A stretch of DNA of 64,000 nucleotides from Ottelia alismoides (GCA_037367405.1 JAZKJV010008273.1:372001-436000); one strand, 5' to 3'; positions 12,014-24,496 are shown, counted from the first letter of the stretch. Numbers and translations: made by a program. The notes: a model not told the origin generated them from the sequence alone.

Positions 12014-12510
12014 TAGGGATGAAAACGAATGTGAATATATTCGTATCCGATCCGCTATCGTATTCGTTTTATACATATTTGACATTCATATTCATATTCG
12101 TTTTAAAATGGATGCGGATATGAATGTCACTTTAACATTCGTTAATATTCGCATTCGTATTCGTATATTCGTTTTCGAATATAAGTATAGTAATATATTT
12201 ATTTAGAAATGTGTGTAATATCATTTTATGATTGCGTTCACCATCGTTGATATAATTTTTATGAAATTGCATTATATGGTATATATATTTTATGTTTAAA
12301 CCATCCTAAACATGTGTATTAGTAAATTATTTTTGTTATTATTCATATCCGATTCGTATTCGTTTTACATTCGTATTCGTTTTTAAGGATATGATAACAC
12401 ATTTTTCACATTTGTCAATATTCATATCCGCATTCGTATTCGTATTTGTAAATGGATAAGGATATGATTATGCATACATTCGTATCCGTATCTGACTGTT
12501 TTCATCCCTA
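12014..12510. mobile_element. Non-autonomous hAT element, 497 bp, perfect 8-bp target duplication
   Basis: The left terminus is TAGGGATGAAAACG and the right terminus reverse-complements to TAGGGATGAAAACA. The element is flanked by identical 8-bp copies ACCAGCAA at 12006-12013 and 12511-12518, as hAT transposition leaves. Its body is filled with 'attcgtattcg' and its complement, the subterminal repeats that hAT transposases usually bind. There is no coding capacity. It lies 86 bases to the right of the preceding hAT-type element. Confidence 0.92.
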
Positions 12511-12677
12511 ACCAGCAATCACGATTGTCACAACATGCACCGCTGACAAACGCTACGCTGAAAAACCTCATCTTACAAAATCTGATAAGATAAATCCTAT
12601 CAGTCTCTCTATCATTTTGCGTGCACAAAATCTTCTAGACTTTTTTAAATTTGGTTTTCCAAGCTCGGAAACAAAAA

Positions 12678-12772
12678 AAGGCTTTATCAGAAATATTATA
12701 GTCATCTAATTTCCTGAAATTGAAAACGAGCTTTAGATTTAATTATAAGGCTTTATCAGAAATATTATAGTC
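12678..12772 (+). repeat. 26-bp direct repeat pair, 69 bases apart
   Basis: The phrase starting 'aaggctttatcag' and ending 'tattatagtc' occurs identically at 12678-12703 and 12747-12772. Perfect identity in such a decayed region suggests a recent local slippage or duplication event. The purpose is unknown. Confidence 0.8.
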
Positions 12773-12781
12773 TCTTATTAA

Positions 12782-12969
12782 AATGGTTTTTTTCATTCAA
12801 TCCTTGAATATTCGTGGTATGGGAGAACTAACAAAAAATGAAAGACCTTGTTCATGTTCCCAAGTCGAATATTATGTCTCCGAGAAAAGTGCAGTCAGTG
12901 ACGGCACCTTTCAACCTTACAAAGGTGGAAAACACCATTATGTCTTAAAAAAATTGATGGAGTAATTAT
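12782..12969 (+). pseudogene. Possible LINE ORF2 endonuclease start (weak)
   Basis: The frame from 12783 gives FIQSLNIRGMGELTKNE, which resembles the opening of plant LINE ORF2 endonucleases (a motif of the WNIRGLG type followed by K and R residues). Only about 20 residues match before the similarity fades. A better-supported LINE reverse transcriptase piece lies on the other side of Copia-B at 42.5-42.9 kb in the same orientation. Both could belong to one interrupted LINE with its middle missing, which I cannot prove. Confidence 0.35.
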
Positions 12970-13452
12970 TGTATTTAAAGTTAATGTAATTAGGTTTTAA
13001 TTTGTAAAATCTATGCAATTATATTGGAATTTAATTTGCTTTCAATTGGGAAACTAAATTACTTTGGAGGGTAAGTTGGAAATTCTCAAATTTGAAATAT
13101 AAAGAAATTTGATGGAACGTTAGTACCACATCTAGTATTTTTAAACATTTGGTGTGTTTATATATGAACTCATTCCTAGCTCATGTTGCAATAGTAGAGA
13201 GGAGGAATGGAGGACAATATGTGAGCACGCTCCGCTCCGTCTCCGACTTAGGAGAGTCAGTTCGGATATCGGATCTCGAATACTCGACTCCAACGGCTCT
13301 TAGCTGAAGGGAGTGTTTTCATAATTCGAAGAGGCGTCCATTGGGGGCTTTTTCAGAGGAGAAAAAGTCGCATCCTAGGTCTTTTTATACCCTCCCCCTG
13401 CATGTCATTTTCTTCGCTCGCAAGAAAACTTTCCACCGTCGTTGCTCTCCTT
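12970..13452 (+). repeat. Copia-B 5' LTR, first part
   Basis: The segment matches the 3' LTR. 'tgtatttaaagttaatgtaatta' corresponds to the start at 41219, and 'atagtagagaggaggaatgg' at 13191 matches 41700. The text from 'gaggcgtccattgggggc' through 'gttgctctc' (13331-13447) matches 41941-42056. The LTR is cut at 13452 by Copia-A insertion and resumes at 24059. A tract at about 13065-13185 has no partner in the 3' LTR. Confidence 0.85.
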
Positions 13453-14689
13453 TGTTGGACATGCGAGCCCACGATGAGCCATTATGCAATAAATGTTATT
13501 GCAATTCACTCCTTAATCTGAAATGAAGAATAACTAATTTGCATAATAAATCCCTTAGTACACTTAAGGTTATGTACCATGGCTATCTTAATGATCATAC
13601 AACTGTTGATTCAATTACTGAATCATAGAGGCTGGTGCTTGGATGAATATCTAAAGAGTTAGATTGACGACTCATCAAGCACCATCAAATGATTGATGTG
13701 ATCTCGAGCCTGAGTAGGAGATGACAATCCTTATCTCTAAAGGCTGATATCTGACCGACCTCTTGATGAAGGTCCTCTGCATAGGAATAGAGATCCGGAG
13801 ATGTCAGATTAGTTAGGTCAAAGAGTTGACTTAGATAAACAAAGTCCTATGTCGTATGTTGTTACGGTATAGGCACGCATCCTCTGACCGAAGCCATATG
13901 TGTTACTATATGTCTGAGTATGTTCATTTGATAGACCAATAGGTTGCTGACCTAACCAAGGTCTATACACCGCCACGCTGGTGTGCATGCAATGGCATAT
14001 GAGTTTTCGATCTCTCAAAGGGATCATACATGTTCATTACTGAACCGGAAGACACAAGGTCACTCATGAAGTATTGGAAAGAAACAAATTCCGTGCACGG
14101 CCGTCTCGCTTTGGAAGCTTGAATGAATTTATAGGTTTGATGTATTCTTTTGGAAAGTATATGATCAACACCTAGGTATGATATATGCTTTTGGAAAGTA
14201 TATGATCAATACCGACTCCCAAAGTTCGAATGAGAAAACTTACTGATGAAACCCTGAAGTAGACAGTGTAAAATAGATCTTATAGTTTGAGTTTATTCTG
14301 AGTCTTCCAGTATGAAGAATACACATGTATTATGAATACCTGAGGGTGATGTGATCATAAACGATTGTATAACCATGACGCTTCCAATCCTAGGGAGTGA
14401 TAAAACGGGTCTAGATTTTAGTGACTCCTCTCAGTAGAGAAGTGATCTGATCTTGGTCCAATTATTGGACATTGATCTGAATGTGATTTAGATACAATGA
14501 GAAGATTAAATTTGCGGTCTTGATTTAATCAAGCATCTATGAGAGGTCCGTGAGATCTGGATTTGAGATGTGATATCAATATCCAAGTGACTATACGTGG
14601 AACAATATAATTGCCCATGTCCTTATCTCCAAGTATCCGCGAAGAAAATGCATTATCTTTGAAAGAGTTCGTGGATAATTTCATTGTTG

Positions 14690-15130
14690 ATATATGTATC
14701 CGAGCATTGAGAAAATTGATAATTAAATATGATTTAATTATCATTAATAATATGAATTTGATTCATATTATAAGTAGAGATGTCTAACATAATTAAATGT
14801 GATTTAATTATCAAAGATATGAATAATGTGAATGTGATTCATATAATTTGGGCACATGAGAAAAGAGATCCAAGATGATTAAATATTATTTAATTATCAT
14901 GGATATGAATAATATGGATAACACTATCCATATTAATCAGTTATACTATAAATATGATTTATAATATATTAGAGAGAGCATATTGTGATTTATATTTGTT
15001 AATTAATTATTGATGTGAATTGGATTCACATTGAATGATTAATTAAAAAATAATTTACATTTTATTTTGTGATGTGAATTTGATTCACATTTTTCCAAGA
15101 CATGATTACAATATTTTACAAGATAATTAT
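14690..15130 (+). repeat. Palindrome-rich array in the Copia-A LTR U3
   Basis: Two hairpin motifs alternate. One is ATTAAAT, a few bases, GATTTAAT (near 14715, 14790 and 14878). The other is ATATGAAT or GTGAATT followed by its complement around a short centre (near 14750, 14830, 15018 and 15072). The period is roughly 75-90 bases. The same array is in the 3' LTR at about 22690-23070. The position upstream of the TATA box suggests enhancer-like or structural DNA, which is inference. Confidence 0.75.
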
Positions 15131-15185
15131 GAATTATTTTTGTGAAATAAATTACAACAATTGTTGTTGTAAATCATGGAAATAA

Positions 15186-15247
15186 CATGAGATAATGGTA
15201 TCTCATGAGATAATGAGATCTCATGTGATAATGAGATCTCATGAGAT
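15186..15247 (+). repeat. 18-bp palindromic tandem repeat, copy number differs between LTRs
   Basis: The unit ATCTCATGAGATAATGAG is itself nearly palindromic. About three units are seen here and four at 23159-23238 in the 3' LTR. The extra unit accounts for part of the length difference between the two LTRs and must have arisen after insertion. Confidence 0.8.
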
Positions 15248-15485
15248 GTTGGTAGCCGTCCCCCTTTTTAGGAGATATGGTTTATCTCCTCATTATCTCC
15301 AAGGATAATTAATTGATTTGATTTGAATTTAAATATATTAAATTATCGATATATATTATATTAAATTAAATTAATTGTTGTTGTGTTTTTATAACAAGAT
15401 CATAGCCATTGAAAGAAACACAAATCAATCTCAACCATTGATTGTGTGTTGTCCATGGATTGGGATCCATGGACTCCCAAGACCC

Positions 15486-15492
15486 TATATAA
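15486..15492 (+). promoter_or_regulatory. Copia-A LTR TATA box
   Basis: TATATAA in the context CCCTATATAAGAAG, about 570 bases before the LTR end and directly downstream of the palindrome arrays. This is the usual place for the pol II core promoter that starts the genomic RNA. In the 3' LTR the same site reads CTACATAAG (about 23474), so the box is lost there. Confidence 0.65.
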
Positions 15493-16059
15493 GAAGAGGC
15501 ACCCCTTGCTCTTCGATATACAAGATAATGAATGCTCTCTCTTTTTCTCCACACGCCAAGCCTCTCTTTCTCTCTTATAATGGTTGTCCACCATGGAGCC
15601 ATTGTCAGAGTCCTCATCGACGCAGCATCGTCCTTATGCTGCCGGATCATATACTCGTGGATCTCCATCTCCTTTGGTGCATCTCGCTCGTGAAGAAGAT
15701 GTTGGATCTCGTGTGACGAGATCAGGATATCCGCTGCTTGGATCATCAACATGGATTGCGAGGAGCACGCGTCTCATCAACGCGCTCGCAAGTGTCTCCT
15801 CCGTCGGATCGGACTTGAGACAGGTGGTCTCTTCGTTTAGAGACTCGATCGCAACCACGCTTCAAGAGGTAAAACTTATACCTAATTGTGATTTAGATTA
15901 AACGATCCGAGAAAGGTTCTTGGATCATGTGGTTTCATCATCTTAAATTTTTAAATTTTGCTGCATCGAGCAACTAGTACGACTAGTCGCTCCTGATCGC
16001 ATATGATGCGATCCACATACTTCCGTGATGCACTTGAGGATCTTCCCATATCCTTCAAG

Positions 16060-16077
16060 TGGTATCAGAGCCAGGTT
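16060..16077 (+). other. Copia-A primer-binding site, initiator Met tRNA
   Basis: TGGTATCAGAGCCAGGTT starts two bases after the LTR terminal CA. It is complementary to the 3' end of initiator methionine tRNA, the standard primer of plant copia elements. Confidence 0.95.
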
Positions 16078-19059
16078 TACGGAGGTTTTGGATATGATCA
16101 ATGAACCTACGAAGATTTGGGCTCGTTTGGGTTCGTGAAGATTTTAGCTTTTCAATTTTCGCAGTCATGTTTTGTGATAAAATTTCAGCCCTGTTTAAAA
16201 GTTTAAACATGAATTTTTAAATTGGATAATGTTTCACATTAATTAAGTAAATAATAGGATTTGAATTTGCTTGATTTGAAATCCTATAACTCAAGTTATG
16301 ATGTTTTTAATAACCATATATCCACTGTTTCGAGAATAGTAGTTAGTGATGTAATTAAAGAGTTAATTACGGATCCTAAACTCTTCAAAATGCATAATTA
16401 TCACTTGTATTATGTTTTAAATAAAATTAGAGAACAAAATAAATTTAGTTTAAATTAATTGGATTTAAATTGATCGAGTTATGTTGATTTTAGTGGGTAG
16501 GGGTCACCGTTGGAAATTAACAAACTTGATCATGAACTTTGTGATTGTCATTCAAATAAATTAATGAAAATTAATTTTCAATTTTCTGAAATGATTATTG
16601 ATAACTATTTGTGTAATTTTTAAAGATAATAATTATTTCCTTGAATGACATCACACTAATCAAAATGATAAGATAGTTGATCTTGATCACAATTGGTTTA
16701 TATGAAATCACCAACAAACATTGTTTTCATGAAAACTTTAGTTTATCCTATAATAGTTGTAGGACAACTTTTACATGCAAAACCTTGTTGCTTGAATACG
16801 ATTGGGGCTTTGTTTAGAAAATCTCCTTATATTATTATCAAAATTGTTTTGATGAATATTATATGGTATGACTTCAGTTGAAAAACCGATGAACATGTCA
16901 AGTACAAAGTGATTGACTCGGCATTCTTTTTTTTCGAGGTGGATATGGTTCCTAGTCAGGGAGCGTTGGGGTAGCAGGTTGCACCGTGTGTGGTCTGTCC
17001 CACTCCCGTCGGTACTGGCCATGACACGGGTAGGGAACGAATGATGCTTGAGAGATCATGATGTATTTTCTAATTATTAAAAATCGAATAACACGTACTT
17101 TGAGATAATATCATATATTTAAGTAACAATAAAGTTTGTTGATTGAATTAGATTGATAATTGATTTAATGCGATTAAATTAATTATATCCAATTAAAATA
17201 CTCTATTATGAATAGAGTTGTATTTCCCTTGGAAGAATTAATTACATGAATATGATTCATGGTAATTAACTAAAATTCGAATATGAGGTGGAGGATCACA
17301 TAAATGACATCCATGGTCTCCCGTCAAGGCAAAGGGTTCCATCATTAGGAATTGTATGTAGGAGACGTCTGTCCGATGTGATAGCTCCTGTATGCAAGCG
17401 CGTTTGGATCGGGCTCTTTGCTTCTCGAAAGAGTAAGGCCATATGCGTAGTGACCCTAGTATCGGTTCCTTATATTATTGGAACGATATTATATTGCGCA
17501 TAGAGAGTTCCATTCCTGTTGACGGTTGGTTCAATTAAAAACGGGTCAACATCACCTTGGGGGTGGTGGGCTTAGGTGTTAAAGACCAAATTAAGAAATA
17601 CAAGTTGGACTTGCAAGGCGGAATGAGTTCCCGCTTCTTTTTATCTGAGTTGTAGTTTCTCATATTATTGGGATGCAACAAAGATAGGAAAGGAGATCCC
17701 AAATCTTGCTAGAGATATAATGGTAAGAATATCTCTTACATTGAAAGTGATTAAGGGAATGAACTTTCAATGTTGACAAGGCAATACAACTTCGATATAA
17801 AAAATTCCTAAATCAAAGAAAAAATGTGCATATATGTATATATATATATGCAATTTTCTTATTTCAGATAATACTCATTAAACCCACTCAAAGATATACT
17901 CAATAATAACCAGTGTAATATCATGAATTAAATTCATGATCAAGATATTATCCTTGCAATTGGACACATAATGCATGTGGTTGCAATATGCAAGTTTCCT
18001 CAACATAATGATGAATGACAATTAAATAAGACAATAAGACATCGCTTTAGGGTTCGTATGTCTCTTTAGTCTTGATCTTTCATCAAGTGTACTTTGGAAG
18101 TGACATATCGATGATGATCGTAATTGTCAAAATAATCCTTATAAAATAAAAAAGATTTTTTGGCATACATATGTGCTCTAGACATTTAATCATGAATGAC
18201 ATGGTTTTCTACATTATGCAGAATAGTAGCTCGAAAGAGATGATGTATTCAAAATATTTGAATACTGCCTAAACCAAAGTTTTTGAGTTAAGATGGATGT
18301 AGAAATGATGAGTGTCATCATTCTACTATCTATACTCAAGTCATTCATGAAGCTTCATAATAATCATATTATATGAATTAAATGAAGCATATATAAATGT
18401 TTAAATCTCTCATTTTGAAATCCTTTTGATTCAACATAAGAGATCCTTTATCTTAAGCAATGGTTGTTTATAGATGAAGGGAGCGTAGTGGAAACATGGG
18501 TCGGACCCGAGTAAGAAGGAAAGTCAAAGAGTTGACCTACTTCTGTAACTTCCATATGGCATCCAGATAGTTGGATGAAGTCCAATACTGCAATGAGTTG
18601 ATGTATTGATAGTACGTCTATCTGGACTATCTAGGATCCTTAGAGAAGTAGTCGGATAGTTCATCGAAATAATCTACATTTAATTATTGAAATTGACTTC
18701 TTATAAGATAGGATTAAATTCTAATAATTGTATCTCATTCTTCTAATGACACTTGCAATTGTTGCATATGTTGTATAAGATTAATAAATTTGATCTTAAT
18801 GATTAATAGTCATCTATATGAAAATTGATACAATTGTTGCAACAATATCCATAGGATAGATAGACTTCATATTTTCAATGGGAGAGCCCTTGGTCTTAGA
18901 GAATATCTCTATGTTCTAGATATTAGAATACATTCATTGTTGGAGATGAACATGTATTCTAGAATAGACCTATCATAAAGAGTTATGATAGTGGACTCTA
19001 CTAAATCAGAACATTAATGAAAGGTTCATTAACATTTCTAATACTGAAAATTAAACTTT
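16078..19059 (+). pseudogene. Copia-A leader and gag/protease region, decayed beyond recognition
   Basis: By position this should hold gag and protease. No frame longer than about 83 codons survives and I recognise no zinc knuckle or protease motif. The part from 17290 onward is duplicated at 1-1859, and the two copies share the same lack of long frames. The family may therefore have lost gag before both insertions, or both copies decayed alike. A CG-richer island at 16920-17040 has no partner elsewhere in the window. Confidence 0.5.
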
Positions 19060-19870
19060 AATAGATCAATAGGAGGATGAAGATCATTTTATAATGATCT
19101 GGCATCGAGTCTTGGACATATGTTTATTGATATGATCGGTAGACTAGTGAGATATTGAACTTTAAATTGTCTAAAGGTTCAAATCTTACATACTAGTGAA
19201 TATTGTATTCAAAGTAAATATGTCCAATACACTCTTCTCTGAGAATTGTGTAAGATGCCAAGGTATTCAATATCTTGTACATATTGATGTTTGTGGATCC
19301 TCTGAATCATAATAAATATTGATGATATGTGATATCATCCAATGATTATTTGTGATATGAGATTCCTTCCTTTCACCTTAGAAACCTTCGAAATGTTCAA
19401 AGGTTTCACAATTTTGGTTTAGAACCAAAGTTTGAAGGAAGATGAAATGAATTTGATCTAACCTAGATAGCAAGTACCTATTAGATGAATTCAAGGAATA
19501 TCTTATGGAGATAGGAATATCATTCCTATCTCATTTCTCCTAATACACCTAAACTCAATAGAGTTGTAGGAAGATACAATTAGATGATGTGTGACATGAT
19601 TTGATAAATGATTAATCTTAGCATAGTTATCTCTTAGTTTCTAAGGTATATATGTAGCAGAGACTACAATATATATCCTTAATATGGTTCCATGCAAGTA
19701 AGGTGCAATCTAGCACCAGAGAGTGCTACTTCATTAGGAAAATAAAGAATGGTATTGGATGCCTACTTTATGACCTTAAGATTCTTAAAGAATTTCATCT
19801 CTAAGAATATGATTCTAAGATGATGACTTTGAGAATCAAGATGAAAATGAAGTGAAGGAACTAATTGAAG
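19060..19870 (+). pseudogene. Copia-A GAG-pre-integrase and integrase remnant
   Basis: Integrase inserts the cDNA copy into chromosomes. Across several frames the copia order is visible. 'ctggcatcgagtcttggacat' at 19100 corresponds to the LWH..LGH motif of GAG-pre-integrase. VHIDVCG (about 19278) is the integrase core entry containing the first catalytic Asp. LLDEFKEYLMEIGIS (about 19475) matches the stretch that follows the second catalytic Asp in copia integrases. A garbled PKLN near 19547 is where the catalytic Glu region should be, and that Glu is not seen. Stops and frameshifts rule out function. Confidence 0.75.
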
Positions 19871-20049
19871 CTTCAGAAGATAATGTGGCTCCTTAAGTCG
19901 GAAACTAAACGGACAACTAAAGATAAAACACTAATACCTCTTCTAATGAGTTTGAAGATGAATTCCATGTGCCAGATAAGTCTGACAATGATCTGACTTC
20001 ATATGATGAAGCTTCTGAAGATCATGACATGGAGAGATGGATGTTAGCA

Positions 20050-20935
20050 GTAAAGCCTAAATGTAGACTTCATATACAAGTGTTGTATACGGACCCTCGA
20101 GGATCCACCTATAAGGGTAAGACCCGTTAATATGTAAATGGATCTTCAATATAAAGAGGAAACCTGATGAGAAGATAGAGACCTTCAAAGCACGGATTGT
20201 ATCCACAAGATACACACCAAAGAAAAGACATCACTTGCGATGAGACTTCTTCTTCAGTGACCATGCTTAAACCCATCGGAATATTGCTAACTATAGCTGC
20301 ACAACTTGACTTTGAGATGTTCGAGGTGGAAGTCAAGATTGCATTCTCCTATGAATACCTCTTTGAGGATATTCATAAGTAGTAGTCCCAAGACTTCATG
20401 GTTGAGGAAAGTAAGGTGTGCAAGTTGAATAACTCCATCTATGGACTCAAATAAGCTTTTTGTAGTTGGAATATAAGATTTGATGAAATTATAAATGTTA
20501 TGATTTCAAATAGAATCTTGATGAACCATGTGAAGCTTAGTGGGAGTACCAATGTGTTCATCGTGCTAAATGTAGATAATATCCTAATCATTTAGAATGA
20601 TATAAGGATGATAATAAGTATTTTATGATCTAGCTATTTCATACCTTGAGATATGATCTCAAGGATACCTCTTATATCTTAGTTCTCCAGAAGCAAAGAG
20701 AAGAGAGAGAATTGTGATTGTCACATTATGGTACATCCTGGATATATTATATCCAAAGAAGGCTGCTTTCCCTTAAGATTTGATACTAACCAATCTGAAG
20801 GGATAGCATATCAAGTGTTAATGATGTTAAAACTGCTTGCCCTTGTGCATCGGTTGTTAGAAGCCCAATATGTGCTAGATATGTACGAAAGGCCAGATGT
20901 CTGCCATGCAGTGGGAGTAGTAAACTGTTGCTAAT
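20050..20935 (+). pseudogene. Copia-A reverse transcriptase remnant
   Basis: Copia RT copies the element RNA into DNA. KRKPDEK (about 20155) is followed by HQRKDITCDETSSSV, LKPIGILLTIAAQLDFE (about 20262-20312) and VEVKIAFSYEYLFEDIH, the family's MDVKTAFLNG region with altered residues. SKVCKLNNSIYGLK (about 20408) matches the CKL..S.YGLKQ motif. FIVLNVDNILII (about 20559) is the YVDD catalytic strand with one Asp changed to Asn. RPDVCHAVGVV (about 20893) closes the domain. In-frame stops and the broken YVDD motif mean no activity. Confidence 0.88.
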
Positions 20936-21394
20936 CCTACTATGGAGATAAAACACTTAGTTACAGTAATAAAATAATATCTTCAAAGATGACAAGACTT
21001 AGAGATAATGATCCCAAAGTCTCATCATCAAGAACCTAAGACTTTATAGATAGGGATCTAAAAGGTATTAACTGCAGATACCTTAAGAGATAGAGATCTC
21101 TGGGAATAAGGGTATTCTGATAAGGATAATTGAAATTACACACTGGTTATAACTATTGTTGAGTTGTAATGTCAAAGACATTATGACCACCTCAATATAG
21201 AGTATTGGTTGCATAAGATGAAACACTCGAATTGGATGCAAGCATTGTTACCGAGGGATAAGCAAGTGCCGTAAAAGGACTTGGCATAGTCTCTCAGGAA
21301 CAGAGTGACTGATCATCTTACCTGGCTATATTAAATAGACTATGATTGTCACATGATTGTGGGTTTAAATGATTAGCCCATGAATGACTCTTTG
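20936..21394 (+). pseudogene. Copia-A RNase H remnant
   Basis: By position, between RT and the polypurine tract, this is the RNase H domain that removes the RNA template. YGDKTLSYS (about 20944) matches the YGD-type opening after RT. The rest is heavily scrambled by stops, and no catalytic residues can be assigned with confidence. Confidence 0.55.
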
Positions 21395-21408
21395 GGTTGG
21401 TGGGAGAT
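21395..21408 (+). other. Copia-A polypurine tract
   Basis: GGTTGGTGGGAGAT lies directly before the TG of the 3' LTR. GTGGGAGAT followed by TGTTGG is the classic copia junction and fixes the LTR start. It primes plus-strand DNA synthesis. Confidence 0.9.
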
Positions 21409-24058
21409 TGATGGATATGCGAGCCCACGACGAGCCATTATGCAATAAATGTTATTGCAATTCACTCCATAATCTGAAATGAAGAATAAGTAATTTGCAT
21501 AATAGGTCCCTTAGTACAATTAGGGTTATGTACCATGGCTATCTTAATGATCACACATCTGTTGATTCAATTATTGAATCATAGAGGCTGGTGCTTGGAT
21601 GAATATCTAAAGAGTTAGATTGAGGACTCATCAAGTACCATCAAATGATTGTTAAGATGTGATCTCCAGCCTGAGTAGGAGATGGCAATCCCTTATCTCT
21701 AAAGGCTAATATATGACCGGCCTCTTGATGCATGTCCTCTGCATAGGAATATAGATTCAGAGGTGTCAGATTAGTTAGGTCAAAGAGTTGACTTAACAAG
21801 ATCGAGCTAAACAAAGTTTTATGTCGTATGCTGTCACGATATAGGCACTCATCCTCTGACCGAAGACAGATGTGTTACAATATGCCTGAGTATGTACATT
21901 TGGCAGACCAATAGGTTGATGACCTAACCAAGGTCTATACACCAACGTGCTGGTGTGCATGCAAGGGCATATGAGTAATACGATCTCTCAAAGGGATCAT
22001 ACATATTCATTACTGAATCGGAAGACATGAGCTCACTCATGAGATATTGGGAAGAATCAAATTCCGTGCACGTTTGTCCTGCTTTGGAAGCTTGACTGAA
22101 TTTGTAGGTTTGATATATACTTTTGAAAAGTATATGATCAACACTTGGGTATGATATATGCTTTTGGAAAGTATATGATCAATACCAACTCCCAATGATC
22201 GAATGAGAAAACTTACTGATGAAACCCTGAAGTAGACAGTGTAAAATAGATCTTATACCTTCGGTTTATTCTGGGTCTTCCAGTATTGAGGATGCACATG
22301 CATTAGGAATACCTGAGGGTGATGTGATCATAAATGATTGTATAACCATGATGCTTCCATTCCTATGGAGTGATGAAACATGTCTGGATTTTAGTGACTC
22401 CTCTCAATAGAGAAGTGATCTGATCTTGGTCCAATTGTTGGACATTGATATGAATGCGATTCAAATACAATGAGAAGATTAGATTTGCGGTCTTGATTTA
22501 ATCAAGCATCTATGAGAGGTCCGTGAGATCTGGATTTGAGATGTGATATCAATATCAAGTCACTATATGTGGAACAATACAATCGCCCTGTCCTTATCTC
22601 CAAGTATCCGCGAAGAAAAACACATTATCTTTGAAAGAGTTCATGGATAATTTCATTGTTGATATATGTATCCGACCATTGAGAAAATTGATAATTAAAT
22701 ATGATTTAATTATCATGAATAATATGAATTTGATTCATATTATAAGTAGAGATATCTAACATAATTAAATGTGATTTAATTATCAAAGATATGAATAATG
22801 TGAATGTGATTCATATAATTTGGGCACATGAGAAAAGAGATCCAAGATGATTAAATGTGATTTAATTATCATGGATATGAATAATATGGATAACATTATC
22901 CATATTAATCAATTATACTATAAATATGATTTATAATATATTAGAGAGAGCATATTATGATTTATATTTATTAATTAATTATTTATGTTAATTAGATTCA
23001 CATTGAATGATTAATTAAATTATAATTTACATTTTGTTTTGGGATGTGAATTTGATTCACATTTTTCCAATGGCATGATTGCAATATTTCACAAGATAAT
23101 TCTGAATTATTTTTGTGAAATAGTTTACAACAATTGTTGTTGTAAATCCTGAAGATATCATGAGATAATGGTATCTCATGAGATAATGAGATCTCATGAG
23201 ATAATGAGATCTCATGAGATAATGAGATCTCGTGAGATGTTCGTAGCCGTCCCTCCTTTTTAGGGATATGGTTTATCTCTTCATTATCTCCAAGGATAAT
23301 TAATTGATTTGATTTGAATTTAAATATATTTATTTATCGATATATATTAAATTAAATTAAATTAATTCTTATTGTATTTACAACAAAATCATATCCATTG
23401 AAAGAAACACAAACCAATCTCAACCATTGATTGTACGTTGTCCATGGATTGGGATCCGTGGACTCCCAAAATCCTACATAAGAAGAGTCACCCCTTGCTC
23501 TTCGATATACAAGATAATGAATGCTCTCTCTATCTCTCTCTCTCTCTCTCTCCACAAGCCAGGCCTCTCTCTCTTATAATGGTCGTTCCACCATGGATCC
23601 ATTGTGAGAGTCGTCATCAACGCAACATCTTCGTTATGTTGCCAGATCATCTACTCGTGGATATCCATCTCCTTCGGTGTGTCTCGCTCGTGAAGAAAAT
23701 GTTAGATCTCGTGTGACGAGATCAGGAGATCTGCCGCTTGGATCATCAACATGGATTGTGAGGAGCACGCATCTCATCAACGCGCTCGCAAACGTCTCCT
23801 CTGTCGAATAGGACTTGAGACAGAAGGTCTCTTCATTTAGAGACTCGATCGTAACCACGCTTCAAGAGGTAAACCTTATTCCTAATTGTGGTTTAGATAA
23901 AATGATCCGAGAAAGGTTCTTGGATCATGTGGTTTCATCATATTAAAATTTTTAAATTCCGCTGCATCGAGCCACTAGTACGATTAGTCGCTCCCGATCA
24001 CATACGATGCGATCCACACGCTTCCATGATGTGCTTGAGGATCTTCCCATATCCTTTA
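21409..24058 (+). repeat. Copia-A 3' LTR (2650 bp)
   Basis: It aligns with 13453-16057 at about 94% by eye. It begins TGATGGA and ends CCTTTA (the 5' copy ends CCTTCA). Differences include an expanded CT microsatellite at 23524-23552, an additional ATCTCATGAGATAATGAG unit, and a TATA box changed to CTACATAAG. Confidence 0.95.
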
Positions 24059-24496
24059 TCCCTTTCCCTACCTCAACAACATTCTTCTTCCTTCGCTCAG
24101 CTGCAAGTTCTCTGAGGTACTTTTGAGGGCGATCTCCTCAGTGTGTGCAGATGACGATCGTGAGCCATCGTATCCTAGGAACGGACCGCCAGTACCCTTC
24201 ACACCAGTATTTTGTGGTGATATCCTCTCTAAGGACAGACTATTTTCATGGACGCTTCGGTGATCTTTGATTTAATTTATTTACTTTTTTGTTTGTTACA
24301 ATTTGTTTATTGCATTTCTTTTCCTGGATCTCACCCTAATATGATTTCTAAATGGTTATTTGCTTCATGCGTGTATATTGTAAATCCTATATGAATCAGA
24401 TATGCATAATCTTAATCTTGAAAAATCTGTAATGCATTGATTCGTGTTAATCATGGAATTTACTGGTTAATATATGCGTTAATGATCATGTTATCA
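24059..24496 (+). repeat. Copia-B 5' LTR, second part
   Basis: It continues the LTR cut by Copia-A. 'ctgcaagttctctg' at 24101, 'gcttcggtgatct' near 24256 and 'tttactggttaat' at 24458 match 42101, 42251 and 42451. Similarity ends at 'tgttatca', taken as the LTR end. No clear primer-binding site follows: the next bases resemble the Met-tRNA site only loosely. Confidence 0.85.

Larger units (their letters stand above)
13453..16057 (+). repeat. Copia-A 5' LTR (2605 bp)
   Basis: It begins TGTTGGAC and ends CCTTCA, directly before the primer-binding site. It aligns end to end with 21409-24058. Region 14690-15130 is a series of short palindromes, and 15186-15247 a tandem array of an 18-bp palindromic unit. 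A TATA box lies at 15486-15492, so U3 would cover about the first 2 kb. Confidence 0.95.
13453..24058 (+). mobile_element. Copia-A: complete Ty1/copia element, 10.6 kb, inserted in the Copia-B 5' LTR
   Basis: Two LTRs of about 2.6 kb bound a 5.35-kb internal region holding an initiator-Met-tRNA primer-binding site, decayed integrase, RT and RNase H in copia order, and a polypurine tract next to the 3' LTR. The flanks tcctt (13448-13452) and tccct (24059-24063) are the 5-bp target duplication with one mismatch. Joining the flanks recreates the uninterrupted sequence seen at 42041-42075, which proves the insertion. LTR identity is about 94% by eye. All coding parts contain stops, so it cannot move on its own. 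Confidence 0.95.

Noticed and set aside
14690..15247. CRISPR-like appearance of regularly spaced palindromes
   Set aside because: The spacers are themselves related repeats, the array is inside a plant LTR and is duplicated in the sister LTR, and no cas genes are present.
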